13,428 nt of DNA, taken from assembly GCA_003232965.1 (NCBI GenBank), contig QIKG01000170.1, positions 1 through 13,428 of the forward strand, read 5' to 3'. Each line of letters starts with the position of its first letter. The first letter of the stretch is position 1. The stretch is from Oceanospirillales bacterium (lineage in GTDB: Bacteria > Pseudomonadota > Gammaproteobacteria > Xanthomonadales > SZUA-36). The position numbers and the translations under genes were made by a program. Below the pieces are notes generated by a model. The model was not told the origin of the DNA. It made no database searches and was given only the letters and a program-made list of their open reading frames with translations. Of this stretch, positions 7,259 through 13,428 are shown in pieces.

Positions 7259-8532
7259 TAGGAAATATCCTGATTCAGAATTGGTTTTGTGGAGATCTTC
7301 TTTGTTGATGTAAGGACGCGAGTATCAACAATATACATCAAATAGACAGGTAACGTCCAAATGATGATCAGTAAAAACATAATGCGGAACTGGCCGTAGA
7401 TACCCGCCGTATATGCAAACAGAGCGCCTACACCCAAAAGGGCAAAAGATAAATTTTTCATCGTGCGATGGATTGATGTGGCAGGCTTTTTCATTCGGGA
7501 GGCCATGGCCCAAATGAAAATCATTGTAAACACCAAACCAATTAAGCCGAAACGAAAGAGAATGAGCACAAACTCATTATCCACATTGCTCATACCCATA
7601 AACTGATCCTTACTCGGACCATGCCCCACAATCGGGCTTTGCATGACAAGATCCATCGCGTGTTTGGCGGCATTAACACGAGCCACCCAACCACCTTTAT
7701 CTTCACCAATTGCCGCCAAAGAAAGAATCCGGGCCACCGTATTGGCAAACAAATCATGAGACACAAAAAATGAATTAAAGATCCAAATGGTTAAAACAAC
7801 AACGATAGCCAAAATCAGAATTGACTTAAGATTTTTCTTCATCTCGAAGAGTATGAAGTAGCAAAGTATTGCAGCCATCACAACCATCCCCGTCCGCGAT
7901 CCTGTTGCAAATACCGCGATAAACCCGGTAGCTAGAAACAACCAATTTAATGGCTTTGGAAACAGCCTATACTTCATCATAAATAGAATGACACCGAAGG
8001 CCAATGCTGCAACGAACCCCATATCATTAGGGTTGTGCATTGTACCCCAGCTTCTAAAAGCACGGTAATTTTCCAGCTCATCCGGATCTGGACGATACAA
8101 AAGAAAAAGTGGTGCTATCGAATCTGGTGAAAAGAACTGAACAATTGTTATTATGGATGCTATCACCAGCGACACTATTAAAACCCGCATTATTTTTAAA
8201 AACTCATCCCATCGGTAATTCCCTGATGCCATAAAAATGAATAAAAAACTATACAGAACCGGTTTCAGTAACTCAGTAAAATCACGAGGAACAACAGAGT
8301 CGTCAAGTAAAAAAGCTGCAAAAGCAATGGAAAGCATATATGACACCATAACCACAACACCTAACAAAACCACTGTGTTTGAAACGGCCAAGTGGCGAAC
8401 CCTCAGCAGCGCTAATCCAGCCAAGAGCAAAAACCACTCAGGCCGAAGCTCCGGCAAATTCGGAGCGATAGCAATCCAGGGAAATAGAATCGTGCTGACA
8501 ATAATGGCTGAAAGTAGATGAACTCGAGTCAT
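7258..8532 (-). CDS. wzy: Wzy-type O-antigen polymerase / ligase-family membrane protein
   Basis: A strongly hydrophobic protein of 424 residues from the chosen ATG, with about ten or more predicted membrane helices. It carries landmarks of the O-antigen ligase/polymerase family: GTMHNPNDMGF (163-173), ATGSRTGM (209-216), a large periplasmic-type loop with WVARVNAAKHAM and PIVGHGPS (300-307), and DNEFVLILFRFGLIG after it. In a Wzx/Wzy operon it most likely polymerises repeat units at the periplasmic face; WaaL-like ligases share this fold, so the call is by context. The open frame extends 26 codons upstream to 8610, but that would overlap the preceding gene by 67 bases. The ATG at 8532 lies 11 bases after that gene's stop, has purine-rich sequence ahead, and starts directly before the first helix, so I chose it. 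Confidence 0.85.
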   Translation of the reverse strand: MTRVHLLSAIIVSTILFPWIAIAPNLPELRPEWFLLLAGLALLRVRHLAVSNTVVLLGVVVMVSYMLSIAFAAFLLDDSVVPRDFTELLKPVLYSFLFIFMASGNYRWDEFLKIMRVLIVSLVIASIITIVQFFSPDSIAPLFLLYRPDPDELENYRAFRSWGTMHNPNDMGFVAALAFGVILFMMKYRLFPKPLNWLFLATGFIAVFATGSRTGMVVMAAILCYFILFEMKKNLKSILILAIVVVLTIWIFNSFFVSHDLFANTVARILSLAAIGEDKGGWVARVNAAKHAMDLVMQSPIVGHGPSKDQFMGMSNVDNEFVLILFRFGLIGLVFTMIFIWAMASRMKKPATSIHRTMKNLSFALLGVGALFAYTAGIYGQFRIMFLLIIIWTLPVYLMYIVDTRVLTSTKKISTKPILNQDIS

Positions 8533-8543
8533 GCCTCGCTCTC

Positions 8544-10445
8544 TTATGTACGGGTAGATAACACTTGTTGAGACCAGCGGATAAGATTGAATATTCGCCA
8601 AACTTGCCAATTAAAGGGCTTTTCGGACTCGAAAGCCTGCTCTACGTAATGCTGCATCTTCGACTGATCAAATAATCCTGGCAAAGGCCCCCGCTCCTGT
8701 TCAGCTTCGCGCAAATCTGACAAAATCCGATGTCGCATCCACTCCTTCATGGGAGTATCAAACCCAACTTTATCTCTGCGACTAAGAATTTCTTCCGGCA
8801 CGATGCCGCGCATCGCCTCTCGAAACAACACCTTAGTCTGCCCCCCCACCGAAACCAAATTATTCTCTGGTCTAGACAGCATGAATTCTGCTATAGGCAG
8901 AGTAAGAAACGGCACTCGGTTTTCGATCGAAAAGCGCATCGCATTGCGATCGCCGTAACGCAGAAGGTGAGGCAAGCCCTGCACCGTGAGGGACTGCAAG
9001 AGTATTTCAGGCAAACGTCGCCCACGATTAGCAAACTGCTTCTTTGCCCGAACCGGGCGAGAATCAATCTGCATGTTCACAAGCCCTTGTTGGTTTAACC
9101 AGTCTGGAATAGGCGAGCGCCCAAGCAAACGATTACCAAGATTGAAAGCCATATCAGGCATAAGCTGCCCGATTAAAGCCCGCCAGGGATTCAACCCCTC
9201 GCGACCATCCCAATCGTGGAAGTGACGAGAGAATTTCCGCATATTCGTTATCGCACCTGTCTCCAGATAGCTAAGCATGAGTTGCCCTGGATACCCCGAA
9301 TAGCCGCCCAACACCTCGTCGCCGCCTTGGCCCTCTAGAACTACCGTGATGCCAGCCTCCCGTGCACATTGGAAAATACGCCACTGTGCATACATTGCCG
9401 TGCCACCAAAGGGTTCGCCCTGGGTAAGAATCAAATCGTCAAGATCTCGCTCAAGATCCTGAGGTTTAATGTATACCTTGTGCGGGACTGCCGTGATTCG
9501 GTCATTAACCAAGTCGATCCACAGCTCTTCACTCTGACTGCCCTGCTCCCCAATATAGCTGAACGTGTGTAAATCCATGTCAGGCTCCAGATACCGCATG
9601 CAACAGGCAATAGCTGAAGAGTCGACTCCTCCGGAGAGTGCCACACCCAGCGGCACATCGCTGCGCAGGTGCAACCGTACGCTATCTAGAAACAGTTCAC
9701 GCAGCTGCTCGGCGGCCTGAGAGAAACTCAACTGGCTGGTTTCGGCAATGGGGGGGTTCCACCAACGCTCGGCCTTCGACTGCATGAGATCACGCAGGTC
9801 CATCCGCACCCAGTGGGCTGGCGGCACATGGTGCACTCCCTGCACAAAGGTCTCGAAGCCACTGTCCTGCACTTGATGAATAAGATAGTCGTAGGCCCGC
9901 TGAGCATTCAGCCGTGGAGCTTCATCGCGTAAGGATAGTAACGCTGGCATTTCCGAGGCGAAGAACAAGCCATCAACCGTGAGAGCATAGAATAAGGGTT
10001 TGATACCAAAAGCATCGCGCACCAGCGCGAGTGTCTCAGCAACGCGATCAAATATCGCAAAAGCAAACATACCGGTCAACCGCGGAATAGCACCCTCTCG
10101 CCACTGCACCCAGGCTGCCAGTAATACCTCCGTATCTGAATCCGTATGAAATGAGTGCCCCAGCGCCTTCAGTCCCTGCCTCAATTCGCGGTAATTATAG
10201 ATCTCACCGTTGAATACAAGAGTGTAGCGCTCATCCGGGCTGTGCATAGGCTGATGCCCACCGGGCGAGAGATCAATAATCGATAACCGAGTATGACCGA
10301 GAGAAAGCTGACCACCAGCGATCGAAAAGGTCTCGAGCCCTTGATCATCCGGGCCTCGATGATGAAGCGCGTGTAGCGCAGCTTGCAAACGCTCATCATT
10401 CCCAGAGAAGCTTTTTTGAGAGAATGAACCTATAATTCCACACAT
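8544..10445 (-). CDS. asnB: Glutamine-dependent asparagine-synthetase-like amidotransferase
   Basis: A 633-residue two-domain enzyme of the AsnB family. The start is certain: Met-Cys, with Cys2 as N-terminal nucleophile of a class II glutaminase, followed by HHRGPDDQG (28-36), Arg53 in TRLSIIDL, NGEIYN (79-84) and Asp104 in SDTE. The synthetase domain has the ATP loop SGGVDSS at 271-277 and LEGQGGDEVLGGY further on. Free-standing AsnB makes asparagine; in polysaccharide loci relatives such as WbpS and WbmI are linked to amidating a sugar carboxylate. Lying between wzx and wzy, this one is predicted to convert a uronic acid of the repeat unit to its amide. It is richer in G+C than the first gene of the operon: 36 of 60 bases at 9661-9720 are G or C. 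It contains a G7 and a C7 run. Confidence 0.9.
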   Translation of the reverse strand: MCGIIGSFSQKSFSGNDERLQAALHALHHRGPDDQGLETFSIAGGQLSLGHTRLSIIDLSPGGHQPMHSPDERYTLVFNGEIYNYRELRQGLKALGHSFHTDSDTEVLLAAWVQWREGAIPRLTGMFAFAIFDRVAETLALVRDAFGIKPLFYALTVDGLFFASEMPALLSLRDEAPRLNAQRAYDYLIHQVQDSGFETFVQGVHHVPPAHWVRMDLRDLMQSKAERWWNPPIAETSQLSFSQAAEQLRELFLDSVRLHLRSDVPLGVALSGGVDSSAIACCMRYLEPDMDLHTFSYIGEQGSQSEELWIDLVNDRITAVPHKVYIKPQDLERDLDDLILTQGEPFGGTAMYAQWRIFQCAREAGITVVLEGQGGDEVLGGYSGYPGQLMLSYLETGAITNMRKFSRHFHDWDGREGLNPWRALIGQLMPDMAFNLGNRLLGRSPIPDWLNQQGLVNMQIDSRPVRAKKQFANRGRRLPEILLQSLTVQGLPHLLRYGDRNAMRFSIENRVPFLTLPIAEFMLSRPENNLVSVGGQTKVLFREAMRGIVPEEILSRRDKVGFDTPMKEWMRHRILSDLREAEQERGPLPGLFDQSKMQHYVEQAFESEKPFNWQVWRIFNLIRWSQQVLSTRT

Positions 10446-10485
10446 TTATAACAGCACCCCAGAATAACTACGTTGTAGATAAAGT

Positions 10486-11925
10486 TCATTGGCATAACCA
10501 CGCTTTCACCAACAAGATACCCTGTCGTATCTCGCTGACGCGGAGCAAATTTAAGCTCACAGAAACGATAAAGAAGACCACAAGCGCTAGGCCACTCACA
10601 GCCCAATGCGCTAGATCACTTATATCCAGCTGCGGCACCCACCACGCCAAAACTGCTGAAAATAACACCGCCACAGCAATCTGACGCCACTGATGCGGCA
10701 CAGCGTAAAACTTCTGACTTAACACCATATATGCCGTAAAGACTGCCAAATAACCTAAGAGCGTTGCTAACCCAGCACCAATTATTCCCAATACAGGAAT
10801 CAGAAAGTAATTTAGTGTCGCATTCATCAATGCGCCACCAACATTAATCCAAATGAGAAAATGCGTCTTTTTCGCGATACCGATTCCGGGCGCGAAAATA
10901 TACATGTTTGCCAATAAAATTGCGGGCACAAGATAGACCACCACCACCGCCCCGCCGTAGAAAGGCTCAGTGACCAATAACCGAAGGATATCAGTTACAA
11001 AAAAAGTCAGACTCAAGAACACTAACAATGCAAAGAACAGAAAAAGTCGGAAGATGCGGGCTAACTGATACGGCGCGTCAGCTTCACGGTAATAGGTATA
11101 AATCAGCGGTGTCAGTGCACCCTGAAATCCAACCATAACCAAGCCTGCAACACTAGCCAACCGATAACCGATGCCATATAGCCCCACCTCATCAATTGAC
11201 AAAAAATGATTAATCATAATCCGATCGATGTAGAGACTGATCCACACCGCAATCCCAGCAAATACCAGCGGTGTTGAAAAAGCCAACATCTCGCGCAGCC
11301 GTGCGCCATCGAACCGAAAACGAAAGCTGTCACGTAGCCACCACAACCCCAGTGCCGCACCAGCCAAACTACCGGCCACCATACCGATCAATAAACCTTC
11401 CAACCCCCAGTCAAGTCCATAGGCAAGCCAAACTGAGGTGCCGGCTGTTATAAACGTCATCAACAAACTAACCACCGCATAATGGCGACTACGCAGCTCC
11501 CATCGAAATTGATTCTGGACCAGATAAAACAAACCATTGACACCAATGTAAGCAATACCAAGCTGAAATACTGATTCCAAACCTGACTGCCCCATGATCA
11601 AGTTCGCCAATGAATCAGTAAATATCAGCATCACCATCACAAAAACACTATAGCAAGCCAGCGTAAACCAAAACGCAGACGAAGCATAAAGCAACTTCCG
11701 CTGAGGATCAGGCTCAGCCGCATAAAAACGCGCAACTCCCTGAGACACCTCCAAGGCTATAGTCAAATTGACGATACCAGCAAAAACCAGCAGCAAGTCC
11801 AGTGAGCCGTAATCCGCAGGACTTAACACCCTCGTATAAAGCGGAATAAGAAAAAGCGCCAGCCCCCTCGAAAGAAAAGCAGGGATAGCATAAATTGCAC
11901 TGTCTGCGAGAAACCTCTTAATCAC
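10486..11925 (-). CDS. wzx: Wzx-type polysaccharide flippase
   Basis: A 479-residue, highly hydrophobic protein of the MOP/MATE-like flippase superfamily, predicted to move the undecaprenyl-linked repeat unit across the inner membrane. The N-terminus, AIYAIPAFLSRGLALFLIP then LYTRVLSPADYGSLDLL, is characteristic of Wzx, and about 12 to 14 membrane helices follow. The central FSTPLVFAGIAVWISLYIDRIMI with DEVGLYGIGYRLA matches the start of the second half of the transporter. The start is GTG at 11925, overlapping the preceding glycosyltransferase by eight bases. There is no clear ribosome-binding site, so coupling to upstream translation is likely. Substrate specificity cannot be read. The amidotransferase gene follows after 40 bases. 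Confidence 0.93.
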   Translation of the reverse strand: MIKRFLADSAIYAIPAFLSRGLALFLIPLYTRVLSPADYGSLDLLLVFAGIVNLTIALEVSQGVARFYAAEPDPQRKLLYASSAFWFTLACYSVFVMVMLIFTDSLANLIMGQSGLESVFQLGIAYIGVNGLFYLVQNQFRWELRSRHYAVVSLLMTFITAGTSVWLAYGLDWGLEGLLIGMVAGSLAGAALGLWWLRDSFRFRFDGARLREMLAFSTPLVFAGIAVWISLYIDRIMINHFLSIDEVGLYGIGYRLASVAGLVMVGFQGALTPLIYTYYREADAPYQLARIFRLFLFFALLVFLSLTFFVTDILRLLVTEPFYGGAVVVVYLVPAILLANMYIFAPGIGIAKKTHFLIWINVGGALMNATLNYFLIPVLGIIGAGLATLLGYLAVFTAYMVLSQKFYAVPHQWRQIAVAVLFSAVLAWWVPQLDISDLAHWAVSGLALVVFFIVSVSLNLLRVSEIRQGILLVKAWLCQ

Positions 11926-13216
11926 GATAAGCGCTATATTTTGGGTGGTAAAAGAGCCATAGGATCATTTTCTCGAACCAATTAGATGCCGCACTCAAAA
12001 GAATTTCTCTCTGATTTGGAAATGGAGAAAAAGTTGGCGCATCACCAGCAATAATTGCTTCATAATAACGATAATACGCTTCAGGTGAATAGTGACTTTC
12101 CCAAAAACTAAAGCACTTTCTCTTCATGTCCAAAAGCAATTCTGGATTTTCAATTAAATCACTAAGAACAGCAGCGAGATTTTTTGCATCTCGTTCAAAC
12201 TGGAGTAGAGGAGAATCATATTGTTGGCAATACTCAGCCCTGTTCCCTCCTATTACACAGCACCCTGCTGAGCAACCCTCCATAGCTAAACGTGCCGCCC
12301 AAACACCTGGCTGATCAATAAGAATATCGCTTCGCATTAACTCTTTAAGGACAACTTCGTTTGGATGATTTTCCAGCAAAACAAACTCAAACTGAATTCC
12401 CCGCCCTTTTAACATATCGATTGCCTCAAGAACAAAAGCGGTTCCTTTAACATACCTAGATGAAGGCGCGTGCAGTATTCGCACAATCTTATTTCTGTCA
12501 CTATCTATATTATTCAACCTAGGCATGGGAGCCTTAAATTGGATCAACGCCTTCCCCTGAAAAGTCGCTTGATCTCTAAAAGAGATAACATCACCCACTG
12601 CTTCAGAAAGGCGCGTAAAGTAGAAACGAGAGAGAAAAGTTCCAATTGAGGCTTTATCAGACGGCCAACTACTAATACCATAAGATTGATCAATAGCTCT
12701 TTGCAAAGGACGGTAACGCACATCATCACCGCAATGCATAATGATTATTTTTTTTTTAGCAAGCCTTAATAACAAAAGATCTAAATTGAGCGGAAGAAAA
12801 GTATGGTTCCAAATAAAAAACCACGTATCGTGCCTCGACATAAATTTAACAAAGTATAATGCTAGTATCAATGGCCGGATAAATACATAAAAGAACCTAG
12901 CGTATGTAGACGAAGAAAAATTTCTATTTATATACATACGTAAAGAATTACGACTTAGCTGGCCAAATTGACCTTCCAAACTAAATTTATTTGTATAAAT
13001 CAGCGCGGTTGTTCTCTCCCCGAACGAATCCAGCGAATTCTGAATACTATGTATATTACTCGCAATTTCATTAATTCCGATAAATACTCTGCCAGGAGCC
13101 TGTTCTAGTTTTCGCATCCGCTGATAGGTAGCAAGCACCAGAAGAGGCACAAAGAACAAGCCCAGAAGAGCAGCAGAATAAGCAGTTTTAACGAGAATAA
13201 GAAAAATTCTTTTCAT
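11918..13216 (-). CDS. Membrane-anchored GT-B glycosyltransferase, first gene of the operon
   Basis: A 432-residue protein from the ATG at 13216. It opens with a single hydrophobic helix (about 3-29) that should anchor it in the inner membrane, followed by basic residues (QRMRK). The rest resembles a GT-B glycosyltransferase: IIIMHCGDDVRYRP (157-170), ILHAPSSRYVKGTAFVLEAID at the start of the donor lobe (247-267), FEFVLLENHPNEVVLKEL, and SDILIDQPG (296-304) followed by ARLAMEGCSAGCCVIGG. This order matches GT4-like enzymes in O-antigen loci. An upstream in-frame TTG at 13240, directly after a stop codon, could add eight residues; neither start has a good ribosome site. A run of ten A (coding strand) encodes three lysines just before IIIMHCGDD. 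Base composition is AT-rich (17 G or C in 12901-12960). Confidence 0.78.
   Translation of the reverse strand: MKRIFLILVKTAYSAALLGLFFVPLLVLATYQRMRKLEQAPGRVFIGINEIASNIHSIQNSLDSFGERTTALIYTNKFSLEGQFGQLSRNSLRMYINRNFSSSTYARFFYVFIRPLILALYFVKFMSRHDTWFFIWNHTFLPLNLDLLLLRLAKKKIIIMHCGDDVRYRPLQRAIDQSYGISSWPSDKASIGTFLSRFYFTRLSEAVGDVISFRDQATFQGKALIQFKAPMPRLNNIDSDRNKIVRILHAPSSRYVKGTAFVLEAIDMLKGRGIQFEFVLLENHPNEVVLKELMRSDILIDQPGVWAARLAMEGCSAGCCVIGGNRAEYCQQYDSPLLQFERDAKNLAAVLSDLIENPELLLDMKRKCFSFWESHYSPEAYYRYYEAIIAGDAPTFSPFPNQREILLSAASNWFEKMILWLFYHPKYSAYRD
12748..12757 (-). repeat. A10 homopolymer inside a glycosyltransferase gene
   Basis: Ten consecutive T on the + strand, so A10 in the coding strand, spanning three Lys codons and the next Ile codon. 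As written the frame is open through the run. A gain or loss of one base would truncate the enzyme, so this is a candidate slippage site. Confidence 0.6.
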
Positions 13217-13398
13217 TATAAAATCACAATACAGGGGCAATTAAAGCAGGGAGCCTACTCTAGTTACAAACGTAAGAATTAGTATATTACCTGAATTCAA
13301 GTCATAAGTGCATAACCAGTTAATGTTTTTTCATTAATGAGGCTGTAAAAACAATTGTGTAACTGCTCATTATCAGTAACCTAACGAAAGGTAAAATA
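13217..13398. promoter_or_regulatory. Divergent upstream region of the operon
   Basis: This AT-rich gap separates the first minus-strand gene from a likely + strand gene, so promoters for both should lie here. On the minus strand TATACT (13286-13281) is a five-of-six match to a -10 box but lacks a good -35 at normal spacing. TTAACT and TTGAAT separated by 17 bases is an alternative with four of six matches each. I found no JUMPstart/ops element (GGCGGTAG core), so RfaH-type control is not indicated. No RNA gene is apparent. Confidence 0.4.
13320..13340. repeat. AT-rich inverted repeats in the divergent region
   Basis: TTAATG (13320-13325) and CATTAA (13332-13337) are inverted copies separated by six T, and TCATTAATGA (13331-13340) is by itself a perfect ten-base palindrome. 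Their place between two divergent genes would suit a regulator-binding site. AT-rich sequence makes chance palindromes common. Confidence 0.3.
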
Positions 13399-13428
13399 AT
13401 GAGTAATCAAATGAACCACAAAAAACTA
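13399..13428 (+). CDS. Start of a divergent gene, unknown product (cut by window edge)
   Basis: An ATG at 13399 is preceded by AAAGG (13387-13391) at a seven-base spacing, the best ribosome-binding site in the region. Ten codons are open to the edge, reading MSNQMNHKKL. A second in-frame ATG is at codon 5. That is too little to recognise a family. A neighbouring chain-length regulator, exporter or unrelated gene are all possible. Confidence 0.4.
   Translation, partial: MSNQMNHKKL

Noticed and set aside
8533..8610. Longer Wzy start at 8610
   Set aside because: It would overlap the AsnB-like gene by 67 bases; the ATG at 8532 sits right before the first hydrophobic helix and just after the upstream stop.
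13217..13240. TTG start at 13240 for the first glycosyltransferase
   Set aside because: It directly follows an in-frame stop, adds only eight residues and has no ribosome site; the ATG at 13216 starts the membrane helix. Not fully excluded.
13217..13398. JUMPstart/ops element upstream of the operon
   Set aside because: No GGCGGTAG core found on either strand of the gap.
1..13428. CRISPR array, IS element or tRNA
   Set aside because: No regularly spaced repeats, no transposase-like protein with terminal repeats and no cloverleaf-like segment were seen on reading; no search tool was run.

Overview
This window holds most of a surface-polysaccharide (O-antigen or capsule type) biosynthesis operon, probably from a gammaproteobacterium. 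The assignment rests on an Asn-synthetase-like enzyme, a Wzx flippase, a Wzy-type polymerase and a WbuXYZ amidination set arranged as in proteobacterial O-antigen loci. The sequence does not fix a genus. All eleven substantial genes lie on the minus strand, so the operon reads from the right edge toward position 1. A divergent + strand gene seems to begin in the last 30 bases, which places the operon start in the 13217-13398 gap.

In transcription order: a membrane-anchored GT-B glycosyltransferase (13216-11918), the Wzx flippase (11925-10486), a glutamine-dependent Asn-synthetase-like amidotransferase (10445-8544), the Wzy polymerase or ligase (8532-7258) and a second GT-B glycosyltransferase (7258-6077). 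After a gap of about 110 bases come WbuX-type sugar amidotransferase copy 2 (5965-4835), a zinc-ribbon SAM methyltransferase (4819-3962), a third GT-B glycosyltransferase (3933-2788), WbuX-type copy 1 (2788-1646), the HisH-like WbuY glutaminase (1649-1041), the HisF-like WbuZ (1038-265), and the first 71 codons of a bi-domain oxidoreductase with a TTG start, cut by the window edge (214-1). Most neighbours overlap or lie within 50 bases of each other, as expected for one co-translated operon.

Taken together, three glycosyltransferases would extend a repeat unit started by an enzyme not in this window. Wzx flips the unit and Wzy polymerises it. The unusual part is the nitrogen chemistry: two different WbuX-type enzymes (predicted to turn an N-acetyl group into an acetamidino group), one ammonia-supplying WbuY/WbuZ pair, and one Asn-synthetase-like enzyme (predicted to turn a sugar carboxylate into an amide). 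A methyltransferase lies between the two WbuX copies. The product is therefore predicted to be nitrogen-rich, with possibly two amidino groups, an amidated uronic acid and a methyl group. No nucleotide-sugar synthesis genes and no initiating transferase are visible; they must lie outside the window. No tRNA, rRNA, IS element or CRISPR array was seen.
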